Shown: positions 14,415 to 22,115 of the stretch, one piece after another
How the letters are laid out: every line of letters begins with the position of its first letter
Position numbering within the stretch: position 1 is the first letter of the stretch
Source of the DNA: Solirubrobacterales bacterium
GTDB lineage: Bacteria; Actinomycetota; Thermoleophilia; Solirubrobacterales; Solirubrobacteraceae
DNA: 39,879 bases
Direction: 5' to 3'
Assembly (NCBI GenBank): GCA_027315115.1
Contig: DAHUYQ010000040.1
Coordinates: forward strand, 1 to 39,879
Notes under the pieces: generated by a model
What the model saw: only the letters and a program-made list of their open reading frames with translations
Told to the model about the DNA's origin: nothing
Database searches by the model: none
Made by a program: the position numbers and the translations under genes

Positions 14415-16122
14415 CGTAGACCACCTTGCTTATGCCGCGGCCAAACGCGAAGTCGGCCTGGCTTGGCGGCACTTCAGCCCGGAATGGGAACCGGCCGAGT
14501 GCCCCTTGAAACTCGTAGACGACTGTGAAGCGGCCCGCTGCGTCGGTGCGTGGGGTGCGAAACGGCTCCCACGCGCCGCGGTAGTGGACGAGCAGGTTCA
14601 CGCTTACCCCCTGGGGCGGCACTGGACCGAGCACCCTGCCGGTCAACGTGATCGTCCCTTGCGATCCCGTCTTGCGCGGGGTGACGTGCAGACGCACCCC
14701 GGCCTGTACGCGCTCTGTGATCTCTGCCGTGGCGGCGTAGCCGGTGTCCGTCGAGAACGCGCGGTAGGCGACCTGCACGATTCGCGAGGGGCCATTTGGC
14801 GCGTTGACTGCGAACGTCCCGTTGGCGCGCGTGCGCGCGTGTCCGACCACGCGCAGCTTCGGTGTGCCTTTGACCTGCTGCAGCACGTCGAGGATCGCGC
14901 TCGATATCGGCTTGCCTTGTGCGTCGAGCAGCCTGCCGGAGATTCTCAGCGCGCGTTTGGCGAACGAGCGCGTGACCCGACGCCGCTGCCCGAGCTCCAG
15001 ATGGGCGCTCTCGCTCGCCACGCTGCCGTTGGCCTGTCCCGCTGGCGATGCGGGCGGGGTGCTGGCGCCCGGTGCGCCGGCGCCTGGAGGTGAGCCGGGG
15101 CCTGGCAGCGCGCCGAGCGAGCTGTTGGCGGGCTGCAGAGTGCTGATCTGGCCGTCGTAGACGACGCTCGTGTTCGCTGCCGCGTCCTGGACGATGACCT
15201 TCAGCGTGTGCATTCCGTTGGGGAGCGTGGCGGTGTTCACCGGCACGTCCACCGACTCGCTTGTGCGGCATGGTTGAGCGTGGTCGAACATCAATACGCC
15301 TTCGCTCGTCCCGGCCGGCACGCATCTGCCTTCGTTGTTGTTCGGCGTGCCGGAGTAGACGGTCTTGCCGTCGATCTGCATGACCACGAGGTAGATGCCC
15401 GGTCCGCCCGCGTCGGTGGCCTGGAAGGCCAGTTCCGCGGTGCCCTGGGCGTTTGGGCCAAGAAGCGTGCCACCGAAGTCGCTGCCGGCGGGCGTTGCGT
15501 CGTTGGCCAGCTCGATCGCCGCGCTGCGGATCGACACGATGGCGTCGATGCCGCCGCTGGCGGGGCAACTGGTCGCGCCTTCGGAGGCGCCGACGCAGAC
15601 CGCCGTGGCGTAAAGCCTGCTGCCACCGGGGTGGGTGATCGGGAACGTCCCTTCCAGCGTGCCGTCCTGGCCGCAGGCGAGGTTGTACTGGCAGTTGGCC
15701 AGTACGTCCGCGGCGTCGTAGCTGCCGCTCGGCGTTCCGATCCACGCCTGCCCGTGCGGCGCGCTCAGGCTCGCGGTGATCGTGCCGCCGGCGATCGTCG
15801 AGCCCGGCGGAGCCGTGAACACCCACTCCGGGCCGTCGTAGGCGCTCTGCGGCGCTTCGCCGCTGCTCAGCGCGGCGAGCTCTCCGCCGGCAGCGCATGA
15901 GTCGCTGCTGCCGCTGTCGGGGCCAAGCGCGCCCGTTGCGCTGGCGCTCCAGCTTTCCGTTGGCGCGGGCTGCCCGTTTGGCTGCTCGCAGGACAGCAGC
16001 GTCCAGGTCCCCGCGTGCGCGGAGGCCGGCGACAGCACGAGGATGCACGCCAGACCAGCCAGGCAGAGCGCACAGCGCGCACGCCGCCAGCGATCGTGTC
16101 CGCGTCTAGCTTGTGGTGACAT
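14401..16122 (-). CDS. Secreted array protein 2
   Basis: This 573-aa protein has a basic N-terminus and a signal peptide (core LCLAGLACILVLS, cleavage near AHA-GTWTLLSC). Its N-terminal domain contains SCEQPNGQPAPTESW and WVFTAPPGSTIAGGTI, the pattern shared with its paralogs. A second beta-rich region follows (LYATAVCVG, then GGPGIYLVVMQIDGKTVYSG). The middle module ends LKVIVQDAAANTSVV, followed by a Pro/Gly/Ala linker and the conserved C-terminus (RALRISGRLLDAQGKPI to GRFPFRAEV), ending VYVATD. It resembles array protein 1 most closely; both share the VYSGTPN and CRTSESVDVPVNT type of segments. It starts within the last 17 bases of array protein 1. Confidence 0.8.
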   Translation of the reverse strand: MSPQARRGHDRWRRARCALCLAGLACILVLSPASAHAGTWTLLSCEQPNGQPAPTESWSASATGALGPDSGSSDSCAAGGELAALSSGEAPQSAYDGPEWVFTAPPGSTIAGGTITASLSAPHGQAWIGTPSGSYDAADVLANCQYNLACGQDGTLEGTFPITHPGGSRLYATAVCVGASEGATSCPASGGIDAIVSIRSAAIELANDATPAGSDFGGTLLGPNAQGTAELAFQATDAGGPGIYLVVMQIDGKTVYSGTPNNNEGRCVPAGTSEGVLMFDHAQPCRTSESVDVPVNTATLPNGMHTLKVIVQDAAANTSVVYDGQISTLQPANSSLGALPGPGSPPGAGAPGASTPPASPAGQANGSVASESAHLELGQRRRVTRSFAKRALRISGRLLDAQGKPISSAILDVLQQVKGTPKLRVVGHARTRANGTFAVNAPNGPSRIVQVAYRAFSTDTGYAATAEITERVQAGVRLHVTPRKTGSQGTITLTGRVLGPVPPQGVSVNLLVHYRGAWEPFRTPRTDAAGRFTVVYEFQGALGRFPFRAEVPPSQADFAFGRGISKVVYVATD

Positions 16123-17836
16123 CGACCACCTCGCTTGCTCCGCGGCTGAATGGAAAACCGCCCTGTCCGTTGAACACCATCGCTCGGAATGGGAACCTGC
16201 CCACGCCGCCCTGGAACTGGTAGGCGACCTTGAAGCGGCCCTGCGCGTTGGTGCGCGGCGTCCGAAACGGCTCCCAACGGCCGCGGTAGTGGACCAGCAG
16301 CTCGACAACCACGCCGCGCGGCGGAATCGGCCCAAGCACCCTGCCCGCCAGCGTGATCGTGCCGTCCGAGCGGGCGCTGCGAGGCGCCACCTCAAGCCTC
16401 ACCCCGGCGCCCACCAGCTCCGTGATCTTCGCCGAGGTCGCATAGCGGCGTTCGCTTGAGAAGGCGCGGTAGGCGACCTCGACCATCCGCGAGGGACCGT
16501 CCGGCACCTTCGCCACAAACGTCCCGTCGGCGCGGGTGTCCGCGTGTCCGATCAGGCGCAGCTTCGGGGAGCCCTTGACCTGTTGGAGCACATCCAGCCT
16601 CGCGCCGGCTATCGGCTGTCCCTGCGCGTTTAGCAGGCGTCCCGGCAGGCGCAACGCGCGACGCGCGTAGCGGCGGCTGACGCGCCGTTTCATGCCAAGA
16701 GTGATCTGTGCTGCTGTGTTCGCGCCCGTACTGTTCGGCGTGCCGCGCGCATCGCCGACCGGGGAGTTGCCGCCGCTCGCGCTGCTGCCCGTGCCGGGGC
16801 CGGGCTGCGCTCCAAGCGAACTGGCGGCTGGCTGCTTGGTCGAGATGGTGGCGTCGTAGACGACGGCCGAGTTGCCCGCCGCATCGTCCACTATCACCTT
16901 CAAGGTGTGCTGGCCGTCGGGCAGGCTCGTGGTGTTGACCGGCACGTCGACCGACTCGCTGGCTGGGCACGGCTGGCTGTAGTCGAACATCAGCGTGCCG
17001 CCGCTTGTGCCCACCGGCACGCATCTGCCGCCGTTGCCGTTTGGTGTCCCTGAGTAGACGGTGCTGCCGTCGATCTGCACGACCACGAGGTAGACGCCGG
17101 GGCCGCCGGGGTCAGCGGCGCTCATCGTCAGTTCCGCGGTGCCCTGCGCGTTGGGGTCAAGAAGCGTGCCGCCGATGTTGCTGGCGCTCGGCGTTGCCGC
17201 GTTTTCCAGCAGCAGGTCCGCCCACCAGAGGCGCACCAGCGACCAGGCTCCTTCGCTGCCGCCCGCGTTGCACGAGTAGCCGGCGGTGCCGCCGCACCCT
17301 GCGCTCACGTACAGGTTGCCTCCGCGGCTGCTTGGGATTTCCAGAGTGCCAGAGAAGTCGCTGCCGCTGGCCGAGCACGCGGTGAGCGCTGCTGCGCACT
17401 GAAAGAAGACGTTGGAGCCGTTGTAGGCGAATTCGGGCGTGTACAGAGCTGCGGTGCCTGAGGCGCTGTAGCCGTAGCCGTCGGCGTAGAGGCTCACGTC
17501 GAGCGAGCCGCCGGTCAGTCGTGACCCTGCCGGCGGCGTGTACTGCAGCGTCTCATCGGCGCCGACGCCGACCGCCGCCTGGCTGCTGAGGATTGCGTAC
17601 ATTGAGCTGCCCGGCCCGCAGCCGGTGCCGTTGTCAGACCCGTAGCCGCCGCCGGAGCCGAAGCTAGACCAGCCTTCGCTGGGCGCCGCCGAGCGGTTCG
17701 GGTTCACGCACGAGACCTCCATCCAGCGGCCTGCGTATGCGCTGCCGGCCGCCGCCCATCCTGCCAGCAGCAGCATCAGCGTTACCGCAAGGGCCAGTGC
17801 GCCGTGGGCAAATCCTGATCTATGCCGGTTTTTCAT
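16106..17836 (-). CDS. Secreted array protein 1
   Basis: The first paralog of the array is 576 aa from ATG 17836. Its signal peptide (core ALALAVTLMLLLAGWAAAG, cleavage near AYA-GRWMEVSC) supports that start. A longer frame from ATG 17935, overlapping the sigma-factor stop as ATGA, would add 33 residues in front of the signal sequence and run through the conserved motif at 17884-17921; I cannot rule it out. Domains: an N-terminal Cys-rich domain (SCVNPNRSAAPSEGW), a glycine/tyrosine-rich stretch, a region with YLVVVQIDGSTVYSGTPN, an Ig-like module ending LKVIVDDAAGNSAVV, then the conserved C-terminus ending VVDVTTS. It follows the sigma/anti-sigma fusion directly. Confidence 0.78.
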   Translation of the reverse strand: MKNRHRSGFAHGALALAVTLMLLLAGWAAAGSAYAGRWMEVSCVNPNRSAAPSEGWSSFGSGGGYGSDNGTGCGPGSSMYAILSSQAAVGVGADETLQYTPPAGSRLTGGSLDVSLYADGYGYSASGTAALYTPEFAYNGSNVFFQCAAALTACSASGSDFSGTLEIPSSRGGNLYVSAGCGGTAGYSCNAGGSEGAWSLVRLWWADLLLENAATPSASNIGGTLLDPNAQGTAELTMSAADPGGPGVYLVVVQIDGSTVYSGTPNGNGGRCVPVGTSGGTLMFDYSQPCPASESVDVPVNTTSLPDGQHTLKVIVDDAAGNSAVVYDATISTKQPAASSLGAQPGPGTGSSASGGNSPVGDARGTPNSTGANTAAQITLGMKRRVSRRYARRALRLPGRLLNAQGQPIAGARLDVLQQVKGSPKLRLIGHADTRADGTFVAKVPDGPSRMVEVAYRAFSSERRYATSAKITELVGAGVRLEVAPRSARSDGTITLAGRVLGPIPPRGVVVELLVHYRGRWEPFRTPRTNAQGRFKVAYQFQGGVGRFPFRAMVFNGQGGFPFSRGASEVVDVTTS

Positions 17837-17883
17837 CTCCGTGATTCCGTGTTCAGGCCCCGGTTTGGTGGGGCTTTGACGGT

Positions 17884-17921
17884 CTATGACCCCGACCGTC
17901 GCTGACCGGCCAACAAATTTC
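17884..17921 (-). promoter_or_regulatory. Shared upstream motif, copy A (before secreted array protein 1)
   Basis: On the minus strand the sequence reads GAAATTTGTTGGCCGGT, then 13 bases, then GGTCATAG. The same block occurs upstream of the PASTA/VirB-like operon (28588-28628) and the VirD4-like gene (34291-34330), always on the strand of those genes and 13-14 bases apart between its two halves. It could be a promoter or an operator for an element-encoded regulator. Here it also overlaps a possible longer reading frame of array protein 1. Confidence 0.55.
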
Positions 17922-17931
17922 GCTGCTTCGC

Positions 17932-19329
17932 TCATGGGCTGAACTGTCCGCCGCCATGCTGGGCTTCGGTGCCGCTGCTCGCGGTCGCCGAGGAGGCGGT
18001 TGGCCCGCCGCTGCTCGGCTGCGGTACCCCGAGGTAGGCAAAGCCGCCCGGTTCGCGCTGCCCGGTCCCAGCGGCGGGTGTGGCGCTAGGTGGCGCGGGA
18101 GGCGCCGTTGCGCGCCGCTGGCGCGGGCGGGTTGCGCTGCGCAGATCGCGGTGAGTGCTCGTGCGCGGCCGGTATGCCGGGATCGCAGCTTCGGATGCTC
18201 CGGGGGTCAACGCCGCTCGCGAGAGCACGGGTGCCACGATCGGCCACGGCGCCGCGGCCGTGCGCGGCGCGGTGTGGTGGTGGCTGGCGGGCGGGGCATG
18301 CTCGAGCACGTGGGTGGCGACTGCTCCACCCGCCAGCACGCTGAGCGTGGCAACGCCCCCGGCGATCTTCGCTGCACTGCCGCCGCCGGCAAGCAGCGCG
18401 ACGGCTCGTTCACGCACCTCGCCCTGCCCGAATCGCGCGCTGTCGATCCCGAGGCGATGCAGCAGCAGCCTCGTGCGCACAGCGACTCTGGTAAGCCAGC
18501 CCAGATGGCCAACCATGACCGGCGGCAGCAGCGCAGCCGCCTGGTCGCGGAAGCTGCGCCGCAGGCGACCGGCGTTGGTCTTGTGCTCATGCCGGCAGTG
18601 CGCGCAGCTCTCAAGATGCGCGAAAGCCCGCTCGGCAAGCGCCTGGCTGGTCGCCTCCCCGGCCTGCAGCGCGCGGATCGTGCCTGCCCGGAACCCGCAG
18701 AGCCGGCCCGAGTCATAGAGGACCTGGAAGCGTTCGCGCTTTCGCTCGCAGGCACGGACCGTATTGCGCGCGTCATTCTCGGGGATGCCCAGCGCGGAGG
18801 CGATCGCCCGGTACTGCAGGCCCTCCGCCAGCCAGCCGAAGACGCGCTTCTCCTGGTCGGTCAGTTCGGTGATGAACTCCGCGGCTATCAGCCGATCCTC
18901 ATGCGCCAAGACGGCGGGCTCGGGCGCGGTCAGTTCCTCGTTGGCTGCCGCCGCCAGATGCAGCAGGGGTGCGCTGCGCGCGAGGATCTGGCTGCGGCGC
19001 CGCTCGTCGCGGTGGGCTCGCAGCGCACGCTGCTTGATGCCAGTCCGCAGCGCATGCCGCAAGTGTTCCTCACTCGTGTACGGGCGGCTGTAGAGCGCGA
19101 GCGCCGTTTCCTGGTAGATGTCCTCCAGCTGCTCGGCGCCAAGGTCGCGGCACTCCGGGAAGCCGCGGGCGATCCGCAGCTCCATCGGCTGCCAGCGCCC
19201 AAGGATCTCGCCGACTCGCTGGGAGCCAAACGCAGATGGCCGCCCATGCCGCGGCGCATCGGTGAGCACATCCCCGGATGGCTCACCGGGTCCTACGGCC
19301 TCTGCATCGCCATCTCCTGCTCTGTCCAT
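17932..19329 (-). CDS. Sigma-70-family factor fused to a zinc-finger anti-sigma-like domain and a membrane segment
   Basis: The product is 465 aa from ATG 19329 (GGAG at 9 bases; GTG at 19335 is the alternative). The first 110 residues resemble sigma region 2 (LEDIYQETALALYSRPYTSE). Residues 155-205 resemble region 4 with a helix-turn-helix (LTDQEKRVFGWLAEGLQYRAIASALG). Next comes a zf-HC2-like site with His about 238 and Cys about 242 and 245 (HLESCAHC). A hydrophobic segment follows (GGVATLSVLAGGAVATHVL, about 323-341), then a long Pro/Ala/Ser-rich tail ending GGGQFSP. Sigma factor and anti-sigma are normally separate proteins; here they form one chain that could be membrane-tethered and released by proteolysis (inference). 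The stop lies just before the secreted array, its likely target. Confidence 0.8.
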   Translation of the reverse strand: MDRAGDGDAEAVGPGEPSGDVLTDAPRHGRPSAFGSQRVGEILGRWQPMELRIARGFPECRDLGAEQLEDIYQETALALYSRPYTSEEHLRHALRTGIKQRALRAHRDERRRSQILARSAPLLHLAAAANEELTAPEPAVLAHEDRLIAAEFITELTDQEKRVFGWLAEGLQYRAIASALGIPENDARNTVRACERKRERFQVLYDSGRLCGFRAGTIRALQAGEATSQALAERAFAHLESCAHCRHEHKTNAGRLRRSFRDQAAALLPPVMVGHLGWLTRVAVRTRLLLHRLGIDSARFGQGEVRERAVALLAGGGSAAKIAGGVATLSVLAGGAVATHVLEHAPPASHHHTAPRTAAAPWPIVAPVLSRAALTPGASEAAIPAYRPRTSTHRDLRSATRPRQRRATAPPAPPSATPAAGTGQREPGGFAYLGVPQPSSGGPTASSATASSGTEAQHGGGQFSP

Positions 19330-19462
19330 GCTCACCGTCTCCGGTCAGCCTTGACCAGCCGGCAAGGCCCAGCAATCCCGAACCGTTCTGCGGCACTAGA
19401 TATTATCGAAGCTTGCCGCTCTTCCGAAGGCGACCACGCCAATGAAACGTGCGGCGGCTGGC

Positions 19463-20041
19463 TCATCGGTGCGGCACCGCGACGGTCTCCATGATCGCGG
19501 CGCAGGTCAGCACCACGATTATCAGCACCAGCAGGCCAAGCCGCTGCCCGTTTGCCAGCGCGCTGCGACGCTGCGCAATCCAGCCGGCTGCGCCGAGCGC
19601 GAGGCCGGCCCACTCAAGTGGAAGCTGCGGCAGATAGGGCAGCACACGGGTGCCGTACGCGCCGAGCGCCACGCCGACCGGCAGCGCGTTGGCGGCCACA
19701 CACGCCAGCAGCAGCCCGTCCGCCACGCGCTTGCCGAGCCGGTGCTGCTCGGCGCCGAGCAGGCCGAGCAGCAGCGGCCAGGAGGCGATCGGGATGTTGT
19801 GCGCCGCCAGCGCCAGAACATGGCTTGCGTGCGGTGCGGGGTTGCGTTGCGCGCTCAACGTGAGCGCCAGCGCGCGTCGTGACGGCGCTGCCAGCGGCCG
19901 GCCGACTATCCTCACGATGATCGCTGGCGCAACCGTCGCTGTCCAGACGCTCGTGTAGGCGGCCAGCCACATCCGTGGCAGCTCCGCCGGCAGCCAGCGC
20001 CGCAAAACGCCCCGAGATGCTACGGGCCGATGGTCGATCAT
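19463..20041 (-). CDS. Multi-spanning membrane protein of the transfer operon
   Basis: This 192-aa protein has about four hydrophobic segments: near VWTATVAPAIIVRIVG, then IASWPLLLGLLGA, DGLLLACVAANALPVGVALGA and LGLLVLIIVVLTCAAIM. The PLEWAGLALGAAGWIAQRR segment recalls SpoIIM/DUF95-type membrane proteins, which are met in actinobacterial mobile elements, but I hold this loosely. ATG 20041 has GGAGG five bases upstream and is preferred over 20074. It is the last gene before the sigma-factor gene (gap of about 130 bases). Its role is presumably in the mating channel or membrane assembly, by position only. Confidence 0.68.
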   Translation of the reverse strand: MIDHRPVASRGVLRRWLPAELPRMWLAAYTSVWTATVAPAIIVRIVGRPLAAPSRRALALTLSAQRNPAPHASHVLALAAHNIPIASWPLLLGLLGAEQHRLGKRVADGLLLACVAANALPVGVALGAYGTRVLPYLPQLPLEWAGLALGAAGWIAQRRSALANGQRLGLLVLIIVVLTCAAIMETVAVPHR

Positions 20042-20058
20042 CGGGGCCTCCACCGCGG

Positions 20059-20331
20059 TCACTGCGCGTCGCATTCGCCGTCTGTCGTGGGGGTCTTGGC
20101 GTAGGTGGCCAGGTACTCGTCCTGCCAGCCCACAGTTCCCTTGACGAGCCTCTGAACGAACTGGGCCTCCCAGGAGCCGGGCCGACCGGCCGTGAGCGCA
20201 TCGCTGCCACCGAGCTCGCAGGCGGTCTGGGCAAGGACGTCGGCGAGCCAGCCCGCGAAGTCATGCTCGTTGCGCGCCGCCTCGAGGACCGCCGCCACGG
20301 CCAACTCGGTGTGGTTGCTCTGAGTATGCAC
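20059..20331 (-). CDS. Small hypothetical protein of the transfer operon
   Basis: I do not recognise this 90-aa acidic, probably helical protein (ELAVAAVLEAARNEHDFAGWLADVLAQ). It lacks a signal peptide or membrane segment, so it should be cytoplasmic. A strong ribosome-binding site AAAGGAGGA lies about ten bases before ATG 20331. It sits 18 bases downstream of the lipoprotein gene, and its end is close to or overlapping the start of the membrane-protein gene. Confidence 0.65.
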   Translation of the reverse strand: MHTQSNHTELAVAAVLEAARNEHDFAGWLADVLAQTACELGGSDALTAGRPGSWEAQFVQRLVKGTVGWQDEYLATYAKTPTTDGECDAQ

Positions 20332-20349
20332 GGCGAATCCTCCTTTGGG

Positions 20350-20901
20350 TTAGTTCTGTGGCAGCCATTCGCTGACCGCGTAGCCGCCGGCCACCGGCGC
20401 GAGTCGTGCGAGGGTGAGGTGGTAGGAGGCCGGCAGCCCTTGGTACTGCGTCGAGCCTCCGGTCCGTTCGCGGGTCACGATCGCCCAGGTGCCCGGCCTG
20501 GCTTGGTCTTCGGCGATGCTGATGATCTGCCCGCTGTTCCAGATGCGCCCAGCTCTGATCGTCGTATCGGCCCTGCTTGACGCGGCGGCCTGCTGCTCGG
20601 CCAGCCGCGCGGCGCCGACCGACATCAACGCGAGCGTGCGCTGCCTGTCGCTGAGTGTGCGGTAGGTCCAGTTCGAGTAGATGTGGCTGAACGCGGCGAG
20701 CGCCGCCTGTGGCGTTCGCCGCACCTCGACGGGTCTCTCAGATGACGGGGAGGGAGCTGCCGGCGCCGGCGGTTCGCCCGCGCTCTGTGGCGAGGCCGCC
20801 GAATGCGACGCCGGCTTGCTGCTTGGCGCGTCCGGGTTGCTGCAGCCGGACAGCGCGAGCGCGAGCAGGCACGCCGCGATCTGCAGGCGCACGCTGTTCA
20901 T
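20350..20901 (-). CDS. Lipoprotein of the transfer operon, possibly with a VirB8/TcpC-like fold
   Basis: The 183-aa product starts at ATG 20901, overlapping the hydrolase stop as ATGA. A lipoprotein signal follows (LQIAACLLALALSGC, lipidated Cys at residue 20), then a Pro/Ser/Ala linker. The globular part of about 120 aa starts with AALAAFSHIYSNWTYRTLSD and ends in a strand YAVSEWLPQN. Its size and alpha-then-beta pattern recall the NTF2-like domain of VirB8/TcpC mating-channel proteins, but I see no diagnostic motif. It would face the outside of the membrane near the mating channel. Confidence 0.7.
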   Translation of the reverse strand: MNSVRLQIAACLLALALSGCSNPDAPSSKPASHSAASPQSAGEPPAPAAPSPSSERPVEVRRTPQAALAAFSHIYSNWTYRTLSDRQRTLALMSVGAARLAEQQAAASSRADTTIRAGRIWNSGQIISIAEDQARPGTWAIVTRERTGGSTQYQGLPASYHLTLARLAPVAGGYAVSEWLPQN

Positions 20902-22115
20902 AGGCCAGGGGGGTGACGGACTGTCCATGTGGACCAGTCGGGGACCGAAGGGGAGACGCGCCACCTCGGGCCGGGCTTGCCCGAGTTCGGGCCGGTGTCC
21001 CATTGCGGGTCTTCGACCGTGTCGAACCGCAACCCGCCGACGTACATGAAGGCATGGGCGGCGTTTGCATAGATCGAGACATAGCGGCCGGGGCCGGGGT
21101 CGCCATAGCCCTCAAGTTGGGTCGAGTCCTCGGCGTATTCGCCGAACACGCCACCCGCGTGCAGTACAAAGCTCACCGCGCTCGAGCAGTCGTAGGCCGG
21201 CTGCAGCTCACTCAAAGGCGTACCGTGCGCGCCCCCATACAGATATGTCGCGTTGAACAGGCGGTTGCCGGCGGCGACCATCCGCTTGACCGGCTGCGGC
21301 GCTTCGGCGCCCGCGGCCGCGAGGCCGCTCGGCAGGATCTTCGTGCGGGTGCCCGCTGTCAGCGGCAGCGGCGCGCCGCCGGCAGCTTCGCCCGCCGGGC
21401 AGGCCATTGGGCTTGCTTGCCCAGCGCCGCTCGCTTGCGCCGATGCCGGGGTTTCGCCGAGCGTCGCGGCGGCGCCGGTGCTCGGCGCAAGCTCGATCTT
21501 CACCGCGCTCTTGCTGATCGCGAGTTGCTGCGCCGCTTGGTACCAGACATCCAGCCGGTAGGGCTGGCCGTCGCCGATGAACTGGCCGGGGCCTTGTCCG
21601 TAGCCGACATCCCGCTTGAGCAGCAGGCGCTCGCGGCCGTCGTGGGCGACACGCAGCCCCGCCAGATAGGGCAGGTGAGCCAGTGCGTTGGCGTCGGCGA
21701 ACGTGAACGTGCCGTGGTTGGCCGGGTTGCTGGAGAGCACCGAGAGCTCGGCGAACGAGTCGGGGTGCGCGGGAAGGTAGGACTGGCCGGGGTTGGGGAT
21801 CGCCCCGTAATCACCGGAAGTCGGGTCGCTTGGCCCGCCGTACTCGGTCGCGCCGACTTCATACCAGCGGCCCTGCGCCAGTTCCAGCGGTGCCGCATAG
21901 AGCCCCTGCGACAGCGGTCCGCCGCCGGCGGGCTGCTCGACTTCCCCGACACTCGCTCCGCCGCCGCAGGCCCTTTCTGCTTCCTGGGAGAACAGGCCGG
22001 CCACGCCGGCAGCCGCGAGCACCGGCAGCAGCACGACCATCATCGCGCCCGTCAGCAGCACGGTCTGCACCTGGCGGCTGCGCAGCAGCGCGATCACGAT
22101 CCGCGCCTGCATCAT
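20898..22115 (-). CDS. DPBB plus NlpC/P60 cell-wall hydrolase of the transfer apparatus
   Basis: This 405-aa membrane-anchored protein (TM VLLTGAMMVVLLPVLAAAGVAGLF, about residues 19-42) has two extracytoplasmic parts. The first (about 80-200) resembles an RlpA-type double-psi beta barrel: GRWYEVGATEYGGP, later FAELSV and YRLDVWYQAAQQL. The second is an NlpC/P60 peptidase with catalytic Cys310 in PAYDCSSAVSFVLH and His354 in AHAFMYVG. It would open peptidoglycan for the mating channel, the role of VirB1 or TcpG proteins. The start at 22115 overlaps the VirB4 stop as ATGA; the ORF upstream of this belongs to VirB4 in another frame. Confidence 0.85.
   Translation of the reverse strand: MMQARIVIALLRSRQVQTVLLTGAMMVVLLPVLAAAGVAGLFSQEAERACGGGASVGEVEQPAGGGPLSQGLYAAPLELAQGRWYEVGATEYGGPSDPTSGDYGAIPNPGQSYLPAHPDSFAELSVLSSNPANHGTFTFADANALAHLPYLAGLRVAHDGRERLLLKRDVGYGQGPGQFIGDGQPYRLDVWYQAAQQLAISKSAVKIELAPSTGAAATLGETPASAQASGAGQASPMACPAGEAAGGAPLPLTAGTRTKILPSGLAAAGAEAPQPVKRMVAAGNRLFNATYLYGGAHGTPLSELQPAYDCSSAVSFVLHAGGVFGEYAEDSTQLEGYGDPGPGRYVSIYANAAHAFMYVGGLRFDTVEDPQWDTGPNSGKPGPRWRVSPSVPDWSTWTVRHPPGL

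Noticed and set aside
10847..16459. Plus-strand frames opposite the secreted array
   Set aside because: The minus-strand proteins have signal peptides and mutual similarity; the antisense frames only mirror that repetition.
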